This document shows positions 33,372 to 44,238 of a stretch of 64,000 nucleotides of DNA, in pieces. The notes below the pieces were generated by a model. That model was not told the DNA's origin. It did not search any database and saw only the letters and a list, made by a program, of their open reading frames with translations. The stretch is from Enhydrobacter sp. (lineage in GTDB: Bacteria > Pseudomonadota > Alphaproteobacteria > Reyranellales > Reyranellaceae): positions 4,772,473-4,836,472 of the forward strand of contig CP075528.1 of NCBI GenBank assembly GCA_025808875.1. Reading direction: 5' to 3'. Made by a program: the position numbers and the translations under genes. Each line of letters begins with the position of its first letter. The first letter of the stretch is position 1.

Positions 33372-33791
33372 ATGAATGCAACTTCCGATCGCCTGCTGCG
33401 CTGCACCCTGTGGGCCAACGCCGCCTTTTCCGTCCTGTCGGGGTTGGGTCTCGCTGTGTTCGCCACGCCCTTCGCGGCGGCGGCGGCCCGCGAGCCGATC
33501 GAGGTCCTGGGCCTGGATTTCGCTCTCGTCATCCGCCTGCTTGGCCTCGGTGTCGTGGCCTTCGGCGTGCTTTGTGCCTGGATCGCGTCGAGGCCGAAAC
33601 TACCCGAAGTATGGGCCCGGGCGGTCTTTGCGGCCGACCTCGCCTGGGTGGCCGGCAGTGTCCTCGTGCTGGCTCTTCCGGCTTCGTGGACCCTGGCGGG
33701 CGTGATCGGCATCGTCGTTCTGGCGCTGATCGTGGCCGACCTCGCCATTCTGGAGTATCTCGGCCTGCGCCGACTCGCCGCCCCCCAGTGA
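33372..33791 (+). CDS. Small four-helix membrane protein of unknown function
   Basis: The 139-residue protein is almost entirely hydrophobic, with four predicted membrane helices (about 15-35, 48-68, 80-100 and 107-128) and a short basic tail. I do not recognise a named family. AGGAGG at 33361-33366 gives an excellent ribosome binding site for ATG 33372. It is divergent from the XRE regulator, which may regulate it, and lies 13 bases before a thioesterase gene, so the two are likely an operon. Confidence 0.72.
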   Translation: MNATSDRLLRCTLWANAAFSVLSGLGLAVFATPFAAAAAREPIEVLGLDFALVIRLLGLGVVAFGVLCAWIASRPKLPEVWARAVFAADLAWVAGSVLVLALPASWTLAGVIGIVVLALIVADLAILEYLGLRRLAAPQ

Positions 33792-33804
33792 AGGACAACG
33801 ACCG

Positions 33805-34200
33805 ATGGACAAGCTTCAGTTCCTGAACGACCGCAAGCTGCCGTTCGCCGAGGTCCTGGGACTGAGGTTCGTCGCTGCGAGCGAGACGGGCGTGAAGGCC
33901 GAGATGGTCGTCAGGCCAGAGCTCTGCACGCGGCCCGACATCCTGCACGGTGGCGCGGTCATGGCCTTCGCCGATACGCTGGGCGCCGCCGCCACCGTGC
34001 TCAACTTGCCGGAAGGCAAGGGCACGACGACCATCGAGAGCAAGACCAACTTCGTCGGGCCCGCGCCCGTCGGCACGACCGTGATCGGCGAAACCACGCC
34101 GATCCATCGCGGCCGCCGCACCCAGGTCTGGCAGACGCGCATCACGACGGTCGAGGGCAAGTTGGTCGCGGTGGTGACGCAGACCCAGATGGTGCTTTAG
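33805..34200 (+). CDS. PaaI-family hotdog thioesterase
   Basis: The 131-residue protein fits the hotdog-fold thioesterase family that hydrolyses acyl-CoAs. It has the motif R-P-D-I-L-H-G-G-A-V-M-A-F-A-D-T-L-G-A-A near residues 43-62 (H-G-G-x-x-x-x-x-x-D/E pattern), followed by T-T-T-I-E-S-K-T-N-F. Substrate choice cannot be read from sequence. It follows the small membrane protein gene closely and overlaps the end of the convergent gene by four bases. Confidence 0.85.
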   Translation: MDKLQFLNDRKLPFAEVLGLRFVAASETGVKAEMVVRPELCTRPDILHGGAVMAFADTLGAAATVLNLPEGKGTTTIESKTNFVGPAPVGTTVIGETTPIHRGRRTQVWQTRITTVEGKLVAVVTQTQMVL

Positions 34201-34752
34201 CGCAACAGGGCGGCGATGAAGGCCGCCAGTGTCTTGTCGGCGTCGGCCACCGTCTGGCGCGAGGCCTGCGGCCAGTCGATCCGGATCTTCAGGTACTGGT
34301 CGCGATAGCCGGTGAGCAGCATCTTGCTGAACAGGCGGCCGCTCTGACCGGAGACGGTGTAGACGATGCAGCGAAAGCGCGCTGTTCCGTAGGTGCACTG
34401 CGACGGAACGGTCGGACGGTCGACGTTGGCGAAGCCGCTCGACCTGAAGCTCCGATCGGTTCCCTGCATCTCCTCGGCGAACTGGTTGACCACGGCCGGA
34501 TTGTCGCCGCCGGCCGGCACGCGCCGGCCCTCGTCGTAGAGCTGGACGGAAATTTCCATGCCGCCGGCGACGTAATTGTAGCGATAGGCCGTGGCCCGTC
34601 CGATCGGATAGGTGAAGGATCTCGCGAACTGGGCGGGACCGAGCGTGCCGGGGAACTCGAGCCGGGTGCCGGGATGTACTGCCGGCGCCGGCGCCTGGGC
34701 GACGGTGGCCGAGGGTGCGGCCAACGCCAGCGCGACCAGCATCGCCAGCCGT

Positions 34753-34760
<8 letters not shown>
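34197..34760 (-). CDS. Secreted protein of unknown function
   Basis: The 187-residue protein has a clear signal peptide (about 1-21, ending A-T-V-A-Q-A). The mature part is beta-rich, with F-A-R-S-F-T-Y-P-I-G-R-A-T, V-A-G-G-M-E-I-S-V-Q-L-Y and two cysteines about ten residues apart (Q-C-T-Y-G and F-R-C-I-V-Y) that could form a disulfide in the periplasm. I do not recognise a family. Its start lies 8 bases inside the end of gyrB, so it may be co-transcribed with the replication genes. It ends overlapping the thioesterase gene by four bases. Confidence 0.7.
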
Positions 34761-37197
<2,437 letters not shown>

Positions 37198-37216
37198 CGT
37201 CGGTGTTCCAATGCGT

Positions 37217-38434
37217 TCAATGCGCCGCGACCCGGCCATCCGCGACGCGCAGGATCTGCGCGCGGCCGGCGAGCGGCTCGAAGAGTTGTGCGTCCGTTCC
37301 GGTCATCCAGCTCTGCACGCCGAGCGCAACGACCTCGTCGAACAGCGCGTGGCGCCGTTCGGCGTCCAGATGGGCCGCGATCTCGTCCAGCAGCAGCAGC
37401 GGCGGGCGGCCCCGCGACAGCGCGACCAGCCGGACATGGGCGAGAGCGATCGACACCAGCAGCGCCTTCTGCTGCCCCGTCGAGCCCTCGGCCGCGGGCA
37501 GGTCGAGATCGAGGTGGCGGACGCAGAGATCGCTGCGATGGGGCCCGAGCGACGTCGTGCCCGCCTCCGCGTCGCGCGCCCGGTGGGCGGCCAGCTGGCC
37601 GCGCATCAGATCCTCGGCATCGAGCGCCGCCATGTCGGCCACCCAGCCGTCGACCTCTCCCGACATGGCCAGCGAGGCGCGCGGAAAGGGCCCGACGCCG
37701 AGACGGGCGGCGGCATCGAGGCGATGCACGGTATCGGCGCGGGCCGCCGCCAGGGCGATGCCATGCCGCGCCATCGTATCCTCAAGGACGCTGAACCAGT
37801 GCGGATCTCGCTGGCCGCCCTGGCGCCCATCTGCCAGCAGCCGGGCGCGTTGGCGGAGCGCGTTGTCGTAGGCGGCGACGTTGCCGGCATGCTCGGGATG
37901 GAGCGCCGTCACCAGCCTGTCGAGGAAGCGCCGTCGCTCGCCGGGCCCGTCCAGGAACAGCCGGTCGATCTGTGGCGTGAGCCATACGCAGGCGACGTGC
38001 TGGCCGAGCGCCGTCTGGCTGGGCGCCGTGCGGCCGTCGATGCGCACGATGCGGCGCGGCAGCCCGCCCTCGCCCTTGCCGGCTTCGAGACCCGTTCCGA
38101 CCGCGAGTCGGCCCTCCGGCGTGTCGAGCGTCGCGGCGACCGCCCAGGCCGAACCGGGTAGTGGCCGCGACGGCTCGCGGTGGCCGACCTCGTCCAGCCG
38201 GGCGCGGCGCAGGCCGCGGCCGGGCGACAGGAAGGAGAGGGCCTCGAGGAGATTGGTCTTGCCGGCGCCGTTGGGACCCACCAGGACGACAGGCGCCGCC
38301 CCGCACTCGAGGCGGAGCTGGCGGTAGTTGCGAAAGTCGGTCAGCCGCAGCTGGCGCACGGCGAGGCTCGCCGGCGCTGCACCGGTCACGGCGTCGGAAG
38401 GGTAGGTTGGTGCGCTGGTCGCCGAGCCAATCAT
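37217..38434 (-). CDS. recF: DNA replication and repair protein RecF
   Basis: RecF is an SMC-like ATPase that helps load RecA at gaps. The 405-residue protein has R-Q-L-R-L-T-D-F-R-N-Y near residue 27, Walker A G-P-N-G-A-G-K-T-N (about 53-61), a signature region S-T-G-Q-Q-K-A-L-L and Walker B L-L-L-L-D-E-I-A-A-H-L-D. It has an N-terminal extension of about 20 residues relative to the usual start. It overlaps dnaN by four bases and ends 19 bases before gyrB starts. Confidence 0.96.
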   Translation of the reverse strand: MIGSATSAPTYPSDAVTGAAPASLAVRQLRLTDFRNYRQLRLECGAAPVVLVGPNGAGKTNLLEALSFLSPGRGLRRARLDEVGHREPSRPLPGSAWAVAATLDTPEGRLAVGTGLEAGKGEGGLPRRIVRIDGRTAPSQTALGQHVACVWLTPQIDRLFLDGPGERRRFLDRLVTALHPEHAGNVAAYDNALRQRARLLADGRQGGQRDPHWFSVLEDTMARHGIALAAARADTVHRLDAAARLGVGPFPRASLAMSGEVDGWVADMAALDAEDLMRGQLAAHRARDAEAGTTSLGPHRSDLCVRHLDLDLPAAEGSTGQQKALLVSIALAHVRLVALSRGRPPLLLLDEIAAHLDAERRHALFDEVVALGVQSWMTGTDAQLFEPLAGRAQILRVADGRVAAH

Positions 38435-39549
38435 ACCCGCATCGGCATGAGCACGTAGAGCGCGCTCTCGTCGGCGCCGTCGCGCACCAGGGTGGGCGAT
38501 CCGGCGTCGGCCATCAGGAAGCGCGCCTCGGCGCCCGCTATCTGCTCGGTGATGTCGAGCAGATAGCGCGAGTTGAAGCCGATCTCGAGCGCGGCCGCCT
38601 TGTACTCGACCTCGATCTCCTCGGTGGCGCTGCCCGCGTCGGGGCTGGTCGCCGACAGCGTCACCACGCCCTTGGCGACGGCGAGCTTGATGGCGCGGGA
38701 TTTCTCGGTCGAGATGGTCGAGACGCGATCGACGGCGTGGGCGAACTCCTTGCACGGCACGTTCAGGACCTTGTCGTTGCCGGTCGGGATGACCCTCTCA
38801 TAGTCCGGGAAGGTGCCGTCGATCAGTTTGCTGACCAAGGTGACGTTGCCGGAAGCGAAGCGGATGCGGGTGTCGGAAAGCTCGATCTCGACCGAGCCGT
38901 CGCTCTCGTCGAGAAGCTTGCGCACCTCGCCCACGGTCTTGCGCGGCACGATCACGCCGGGAATGTCGGTGGCGCCCTTGGGCAGCGGCACCTCGACCCT
39001 GGCCAGGCGGTGGCCGTCGGTCGCCACCCCGCGCAGGACGGGCGTGCCGCCGGCGTTGGCTGCGTGGAAATAGATGCCGTTCAGGTAATAGCGCGTCTCC
39101 TCGTTGGAGATGGCGAAGCGGGTGCGGTCGATGATGCCCTTTAGATCGGTCGCCGGCAGCTGGAAGCGATGCGGCAGGTCGCCCTCGTTCATCGCCGGAA
39201 AATCGGCCGGCGGCAGGCATTGCAGGGTGAAGCGCGACCGGCCGGCGCGGATCACCAGGCTGCCGCCGTCGCTCGCCGCCTCGAGTTCGACCTGCGCCCC
39301 GTCCGGCAGCTTGCGCACGATCTCGTAGAGCGTGTGGGCCGGCGCCGTCGTGGCGCCCGTCTTCGCCGCGCTCGCCTCGACCGATTCGGTGATGGCGAGA
39401 TCCATGTCGGTGGCCGCGAGGCTGAGCCGCCCCTTCTGGGCGGAGATCAGGACGTTGGACAGGATCGGGATGGTGTTCCGGCGTTCGACGACACTCTGGA
39501 CATGGGCCAAAGCCTTCAGGAGGGCTGCCCGTTCGATCGTCAGTTTCAT
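38431..39549 (-). CDS. dnaN: DNA polymerase III beta sliding clamp
   Basis: DnaN forms the dimeric ring that tethers polymerase III to DNA. The 372-residue length and the three repeated clamp domains match the family: the N-terminal M-K-L-T-I-E-R-A-A-L-L-K-A-L start, the central F-A-I-S-N-E-E-T-R-Y-Y-L-N-G-I and the C-terminal end Y-V-L-M-P-M-R-V. It overlaps recF by four bases. A possible promoter lies about 90 bases upstream, separate from dnaA. Confidence 0.98.
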   Translation of the reverse strand: MKLTIERAALLKALAHVQSVVERRNTIPILSNVLISAQKGRLSLAATDMDLAITESVEASAAKTGATTAPAHTLYEIVRKLPDGAQVELEAASDGGSLVIRAGRSRFTLQCLPPADFPAMNEGDLPHRFQLPATDLKGIIDRTRFAISNEETRYYLNGIYFHAANAGGTPVLRGVATDGHRLARVEVPLPKGATDIPGVIVPRKTVGEVRKLLDESDGSVEIELSDTRIRFASGNVTLVSKLIDGTFPDYERVIPTGNDKVLNVPCKEFAHAVDRVSTISTEKSRAIKLAVAKGVVTLSATSPDAGSATEEIEVEYKAAALEIGFNSRYLLDITEQIAGAEARFLMADAGSPTLVRDGADESALYVLMPMRV

Positions 39550-39636
39550 GTTTTGGTCGCTGTAACCAGGGGCCGAAAGGGTTGGATTCTTGGCCCGTCC
39601 CGACGCCGGCAGGAAGCCTTCGGGGAACGGTTGAAA

Positions 39637-39658
39637 AGTATACCACGCGGCCCCACGG
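39637..39658 (-). promoter_or_regulatory. Possible dnaN promoter
   Basis: On the minus strand TATACT (39637-39642) is a good -10 box about 90 bases upstream of dnaN, with a weak TTCCCG about 16 bases further upstream. It lies between the dnaA terminator and dnaN, where a separate promoter is needed. Confidence 0.35.
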
Positions 39659-39710
39659 CGGGAAGCAATTTCGCCCGCAATATTAGGCTCTTAGAGGCAT
39701 GAATCGGCAT

Positions 39711-39737
39711 GAAAAACGGGGCCTGTCCGGCCCCGTT
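39711..39737 (-). terminator. Rho-independent terminator after dnaA
   Basis: On the minus strand AACGGGGCC pairs with GGCCCCGTT (39715-39723 and 39729-39737 on the plus strand) around a five-base loop and is followed by TTTC, with two further T from the stem end. It starts 24 bases after the dnaA stop, implying that dnaA and dnaN-recF-gyrB are separate transcripts. Confidence 0.82.
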
Positions 39738-39760
39738 CCACAATCGGCGCGGCTGATACC

Positions 39761-41218
39761 CTATCCTTGCAACTGTCGCTTGAGCATCTCGACGTCTTCC
39801 GCAATCGAGAGATCCGACACTTTCAGCTCCTCGATCTTGCGCACCGCGTGCATGACCGTGGTGTGATCGCGATTGCCGAAGCGCTTGCCGATCTGCGGCA
39901 GGCTGAGCGTGGTCAGCTGCTTGGCGAGGTACATCGCCACCTGGCGCGGCCGCGCGACGGAGCGTGCGCGCCTGGGCGAGCTCATCTCCGCGAGCTTGAT
40001 GTTGTAGTGCGCAGCGACACGCTGCTGGATCTCGTCGACCGTGACCTTGCGGTCGGCCTGGCGCAGCAGGTCGTGCAGCACGTCCTGCGCCATCTCGACC
40101 GTGATCTCGCGACCGATCAGCTGGCCGTGCGCCACCACCCGATTGAGCGCGCCCTCGAGCTCGCGGATGTTGGTGTTGATCTTGTGGGCGAGGAACTCGA
40201 GCACCGCCATTGGGACCGGCACGCGCGCATTCTCCGCCTTGATCTGCAGGATCGAGAGGCGGAGTTCGTAGGTCGACGAATGAATGTCGGCCACCAACCC
40301 GCTGCCCAGCCGCGAGCGCATGCGCTCTTCGATGTCCTGCAGCTCGCTGGGCGGCTTCTCCGAGGACAGCACGATCTGCTTGTTCTGCTCGACCAGCGAA
40401 TTGAAGGTGAAGAAGAACTCTTCCTGGCTCGCCTCCTTGCCGCAGATGAACTGCACGTCGTCGACCATCAGCACGTCGACGTTGCGGAACATCTCCTTGA
40501 ACTGGCCGGTGTTCTTGGTGCGCAGCGCCGTGATGAAGCGGTTCACGAAGTTTTCGGCCGTCAGGTACAGGACGCGGGTCTTGGGGTCGCGCTCGCGGAT
40601 GGCGTGCCAAACCGCGTGCATCAGGTGCGTCTTGCCGAGGCCGACGCCACCGAAGATGTAGAGCGGATTGCGCTCCGGCAGGGGGCGGTCCTGCTCGGCG
40701 ATGTTGCGCGCCGCCGCATAGGCGAACTCGTTCGGCTTGCCGACCACGAAGTTGGCGAAGGTGTAGCGCGCTTCCGGGTTCTGGAAGATTTCGTCGACGC
40801 CGCGGCCGATCGACGGGCCGAGGCGGGGCATCGGCGGCTGATAGCTCTGCGGCGCGGGCAGCGGCGGCACCGCGATGATGTCGTGCGGCCGGCGCGGCGT
40901 CGGCGGCGGAACCAGGTTGACCTCGACATGGGTCACGTCGGGCGCGACGGCCTGCCAATAGGCGAGCACGCGGTCACCGTAGTGACGGCCCACCCAGTCG
41001 CGCACGAAACGGGTCGGTGCATAGAGACGCAGGCGGCCGGACTTGAGCTCGCCCAGCTCGACCTCGCCGAACCATGTCTTGAAGGCCTTGTCGCCAATCT
41101 CCTTGCGAAGCCGGTCGCAGACGCGCACCCAGTGCGTTTCCAACTCCTTCCGGCCTTCTTCCATTACAACCCCCGCCGCACTTTCTTGACCCAAACTCGC
41201 TTCTTTATTGCCAGTCAT
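39761..41218 (-). CDS. dnaA: Chromosomal replication initiator DnaA
   Basis: DnaA opens the chromosome origin. The 485-residue protein has domain I (V-C-D-R-L-R-K-E-I-G-D-K-A-F-K-T-W), a Pro-rich domain II (about 100-135), the AAA+ domain with Walker A G-G-V-G-L-G-K-T-H and Walker B V-L-M-V-D-D-V-Q-F, and the domain IV DNA-binding signature N-R-D-H-T-T-V-M-H-A. Start 41218 is used since it lies just after the rhodanese gene and gives the normal N-terminal length; an in-frame ATG at 41341 would overlap that gene. No clear DnaA box was seen upstream. Confidence 0.97.
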   Translation of the reverse strand: MTGNKEASLGQESAAGVVMEEGRKELETHWVRVCDRLRKEIGDKAFKTWFGEVELGELKSGRLRLYAPTRFVRDWVGRHYGDRVLAYWQAVAPDVTHVEVNLVPPPTPRRPHDIIAVPPLPAPQSYQPPMPRLGPSIGRGVDEIFQNPEARYTFANFVVGKPNEFAYAAARNIAEQDRPLPERNPLYIFGGVGLGKTHLMHAVWHAIRERDPKTRVLYLTAENFVNRFITALRTKNTGQFKEMFRNVDVLMVDDVQFICGKEASQEEFFFTFNSLVEQNKQIVLSSEKPPSELQDIEERMRSRLGSGLVADIHSSTYELRLSILQIKAENARVPVPMAVLEFLAHKINTNIRELEGALNRVVAHGQLIGREITVEMAQDVLHDLLRQADRKVTVDEIQQRVAAHYNIKLAEMSSPRRARSVARPRQVAMYLAKQLTTLSLPQIGKRFGNRDHTTVMHAVRKIEELKVSDLSIAEDVEMLKRQLQG

Positions 41219-41235
41219 TGGTGTTTGTGTCCGCG

Positions 41236-41700
41236 TCACGTCTGTCTCCAGGGAAGCCCTGCCGCCTTCCAGCCCGCCGTCGCGCCGCGTCTCGCCTGCG
41301 CGTCGAGCGGACCCTCGAAACCGTCCGCTACGTTGAAACAACTACTGTAGCCGGCCGCGGTCATGGCTTTCGCCGCCGCGGCCGATCGGGCTCCACTCCT
41401 GCAGATGAACAGCAACGGCGCATCCTTGTCCGCGACCGCCCCCGCGAGGGCGGCAACGAACTCGGCGTTGGGCTGCATGCTCGGGAAGACCTGCCATTCG
41501 ACCAGCGCCGGCTTCTTGCCGAGCGCGGCGAGGTCGGGCAGGCCGACATAGTTCCATTCAGCGCGTGTGCGCACGTCGATCAGCACGGCCTTGGCGTCGT
41601 CCTGCAGGATCTTCCAGGCCGTCGCGGGCGCCACGTCACCGGTGTAGCCGGCGGCGGGGGACACTTCGTACGTGCCGGCACTCCTGTTGTCTCTCGCCAT
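41236..41700 (-). CDS. Rhodanese-like domain protein
   Basis: The 154-residue protein is a single rhodanese domain with L-I-D-V-R-T-R-A-E-W near residues 40-49 and the active-site loop I-C-R-S-G-A-R-S, where the cysteine would carry the transferred sulfur. No signal peptide is seen, so it is cytoplasmic. It lies 17 bases upstream of dnaA on the same strand and may share its promoter, an unusual position for a sulfurtransferase. The sulfur acceptor is unknown. Confidence 0.88.
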   Translation of the reverse strand: MARDNRSAGTYEVSPAAGYTGDVAPATAWKILQDDAKAVLIDVRTRAEWNYVGLPDLAALGKKPALVEWQVFPSMQPNAEFVAALAGAVADKDAPLLFICRSGARSAAAAKAMTAAGYSSCFNVADGFEGPLDAQARRGATAGWKAAGLPWRQT

Positions 41701-42212
41701 AGCCCCCGCTCTTCATTGTTCGATGGCGGGACGCAGAAGGCGGGCCAGCGACCGATCGGCAGGCACAGGGAGCGACGGTGACGGTGCAGATCCCCGTTCG
41801 ATGCGCGCCGTTGGTGGGGCGCTGCCGGGATCGAAATCGTCGCCGCCGGATTCCTGTGACCGTCTCCCTCGTTCGTCGATCGGCGAAGAGGAAGCCCCTC
41901 GTCTTCGCCTGGGCCCGCGACGTCAGCGCCCCACGCCCCGTCGCGATGCAACGACTCTTAGCAGAGAAGACCATTGGCGCAAACGACGCGGCGCGCCAAT
42001 GAAGCACGCTATTCAGACTCTTCCGTACGCGAGTCGATTGACAAGCCCGGCGATTCGATTCTTCCGTCGATCAAATGCATCGAGGCAATCCAACATCTAG
42101 CGCCCGAGGCGCGGCGCGATGCGATAAAGTGGAATCGTATGTCGTTCGCCCAAATAGCCGCCTAGCAATCTTCGTCGCGGCGCTCCGAATATTTTTTTGA
42201 GCGACCTCGCCG
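41701..42212. other. Non-coding region between rhodanese/dnaA and rpsT
   Basis: About 510 bases hold no convincing gene. The right half is richer in A and T (for example around 42176-42200, with ATATTTTTTTGAG) than the surrounding DNA. A chromosome origin often lies near dnaA and rpsT in this lineage, so I looked for DnaA boxes (TTATNCACA) on both strands and saw none. It must contain the promoter for the rhodanese-dnaA transcript. I cannot support a more precise call. Confidence 0.5.
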
Positions 42213-42246
42213 GAAAAAGAAAACGCCGCTCGAGCGGAGCGGCGTT
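42213..42246 (-). terminator. Rho-independent terminator after rpsT
   Basis: On the minus strand AACGCCGCTC pairs with GAGCGGCGTT (42222-42231 and 42237-42246 on the plus strand) with a five-base loop, followed by TTCTTTTTC. It starts 25 bases after the rpsT stop and is a strong terminator. Confidence 0.88.
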
Positions 42247-42270
42247 CGTATCACACGAAGGTCGGTGGCC

Positions 42271-42534
42271 TCACGCCATCGCCTTGATGCGCGCGTTCAG
42301 TCGCGAGACTTGTCGTGCCGCGGCGTTGGGTGCAACGACGCGCTTGCCGGCGCCACGCTGGATCTCGGGCTGCGCCGCGCGCAGGGCGGCCTGCGCCGCC
42401 TTCTTGTCGCCCGCGGAGATCGCCTCCTCGACCTTCTTGACCGAGCCGCGGACTCGGCTTCGCCGTGCCGCGTTGACGGCGGTGCGACGCTCGGTTTGAC
42501 GGGCCCGCTTCTCGGCCGACTTGTGATTCGCCAT
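42271..42534 (-). CDS. rpsT: 30S ribosomal protein S20
   Basis: This 87-residue, strongly basic, helical protein begins M-A-N-H-K-S-A-E-K-R-A-R-Q, the standard S20 start, and ends in V-S-R-L-N-A-R-I-K-A. S20 binds the 5' and 3' minor domains of 16S rRNA. It lies upstream of the dnaA region, the usual alphaproteobacterial arrangement, and has its own terminator. Confidence 0.97.
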   Translation of the reverse strand: MANHKSAEKRARQTERRTAVNAARRSRVRGSVKKVEEAISAGDKKAAQAALRAAQPEIQRGAGKRVVAPNAAARQVSRLNARIKAMA

Positions 42535-42608
42535 CTGATCCTCGTCCTCGGAAGGGCGCGCTTATACGGGCCGGCCGGAGGGCGGTCAACCCCGCCAAAA
42601 GCCCCGCC

Positions 42609-43385
42609 TCAACGGTGTTTCCAGGCCGCCTTGCGCTTGTCGGCAAAGGCGCTCATGCCTTCCTGGCGGTCGTCGAAGGCGAAGGTGGCATGGAAGGTGC
42701 GCCGTTCGAAGCGCACGCCTTCGGCCAGCGTGGTCTCGAACGCGCGGTTCACCGCTTCCTTCGCCACCATGGTGGCGGGCAACGACATCGACGCGATCTT
42801 CTCGGCGGCGGCGACGGCCTCGTCCATGAGCTGCGCCAGCGGAACCACGCGGCTCACCAGGCCGCAACGCTCGGCTTCCGCTGCATCCATCATGCGGCCC
42901 GTCAGCACCAGATCCATCGCCTTGGACTTGCCGACGAAGCGCGGCAGGCGCTGCGTGCCGCCCGCTCCGGGGATCGTGCCGAGCGTGATCTCCGGCTGGC
43001 CGAACCGGGCGTTGTCCGCAGCGACGATGAAATCACACATCATCGCCATCTCGCAGCCGCCACCCAGCGCGTAGCCCGCCACCGCCGCCACGATCGGCTT
43101 GCGAACCTGGCTCACTTTCTCCCAGCCGACCGTGATGAAGTCCTGCAGGAAGACGTCCTGGTAGGATTTCTCCTTCATCTCCTTGATGTCGGCGCCGGCG
43201 GCGAAGGCCTTGTCGCTGCCGGTGAGCACCATGCAACCGATGCCGGGATCGGCCTCGAAGCCGTCGAGCGCCTGGCCGAGCTCGCGCACGAGGTCGGCAC
43301 ACAGTGCGTTCAGGGCCTTCGGCCGGTTGAGGCGGATGATGCCGACCCGCCCCTTTGTTTCGGTCTGGATGTTCTCGTAGGCCAC
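42609..43385 (-). CDS. Enoyl-CoA hydratase
   Basis: The 258-residue crotonase-family protein hydrates trans-2-enoyl-CoA in beta-oxidation. It has the oxyanion segment A-A-G-A-D-I-K-E-M and both catalytic glutamates, one in G-G-G-C-E-M-A-M-M-C-D and one in G-Q-P-E-I-T-L-G-T-I-P-G-A-G-G. The presence of both favours true hydratase over isomerase relatives. It lies between mutM and rpsT as in related genomes, 9 bases after mutM ends. Confidence 0.93.
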   Translation of the reverse strand: MAYENIQTETKGRVGIIRLNRPKALNALCADLVRELGQALDGFEADPGIGCMVLTGSDKAFAAGADIKEMKEKSYQDVFLQDFITVGWEKVSQVRKPIVAAVAGYALGGGCEMAMMCDFIVAADNARFGQPEITLGTIPGAGGTQRLPRFVGKSKAMDLVLTGRMMDAAEAERCGLVSRVVPLAQLMDEAVAAAEKIASMSLPATMVAKEAVNRAFETTLAEGVRFERRTFHATFAFDDRQEGMSAFADKRKAAWKHR

Positions 43386-43394
43386 GGATCCCTC

Positions 43395-44234
43395 CTAGCG
43401 CTGACAGTGCGCGCAATAGAATGTCGAGCGGCCGGACTGGACGAGCCGGCGCACCGTATGTCCGCAGGCCCGCGTCGGGCAGGTCGCTCCTTCGCGGTCG
43501 TAGACATTGAAGCGGGTCTGAAAATAGCCCAGCTCGCCGTCGGGCTGCACATGGTCTCGCAGGGTCGAGCCGCCGTCGGCGATGGACCGCAGCAGCACCT
43601 GCTTGATGGCGGCAACGAGACGCCCGGCGCGGTCGCCCTGCACGGTGTGGGCGGAGCGACGCGGCGACAGGCCGGCGAGGAACAGCGCCTCGCACGCATA
43701 TATGTTGCCGATGCCCACCAGGGTCTTCTGGTCGAGCAGCGCGGCCTTGATCGGCGTCCTGCGGCCCTTCAGCCGGGCGGCGAGCGCCGCACCGGTGAAG
43801 CCGTCGTCCAGCGGCTCGGGCCCCAGACCCTTGAACAGCTTGTGGCCGGCCAGCTTCTCATCCGCCACCAACAGCATCAGGCCGAAGCGGCGCGCATCGT
43901 TGAAGCGGATCTGCCAGCCTTCGTCCGTCTCGATGACCACATGGTCGTGTCGGCCATAGGGATGTTCGCTGGCGCTGGCGGCGTCGTGCAGCACCATCCG
44001 CCCCGACATGCCGAGATGGGCGATCAGGGTATGGTCGTCGTCGAGCCGGATGAGAAGATACTTGGCGCGCCGGTCGATCGCCCGAACGGTGCGTCCCTCG
44101 ACGCGCGCGGCAAAGCGTGCCGGCAGCGGCACGCGCAGATCGCGGCGCCGCTGCACCAGCCGCGCGATGCGATGCCCGACCAGCCTGGGAAGCAGTCCGC
44201 GGCGGACCGTTTCGACTTCGGGAAGCTCGGGCAT
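43395..44234 (-). CDS. mutM: Formamidopyrimidine-DNA glycosylase
   Basis: MutM/Fpg removes 8-oxoguanine and formamidopyrimidines from DNA and nicks the site. The 279-residue protein starts M-P-E-L-P-E-V-E-T, giving the catalytic Pro2 and Glu3, contains the conserved Lys in G-R-R-A/T-P-I-K-A-A-L-L-D-Q-K and the G-N-I-Y-A-C-E-A-L-F turn, and ends in a zinc finger whose first cysteine pair is spaced by four residues (C-P-T-R-A-C), with C-A-H-C at the end. It is the second gene after yggS, 4 bases away. Confidence 0.96.
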   Translation of the reverse strand: MPELPEVETVRRGLLPRLVGHRIARLVQRRRDLRVPLPARFAARVEGRTVRAIDRRAKYLLIRLDDDHTLIAHLGMSGRMVLHDAASASEHPYGRHDHVVIETDEGWQIRFNDARRFGLMLLVADEKLAGHKLFKGLGPEPLDDGFTGAALAARLKGRRTPIKAALLDQKTLVGIGNIYACEALFLAGLSPRRSAHTVQGDRAGRLVAAIKQVLLRSIADGGSTLRDHVQPDGELGYFQTRFNVYDREGATCPTRACGHTVRRLVQSGRSTFYCAHCQR

Positions 44235-44238
44235 GCGC

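Noticed and set aside
41778..42165. Plus-strand frames between the rhodanese gene and rpsT
   Set aside because: They are short, overlap each other, and show no conserved pattern or start signal.
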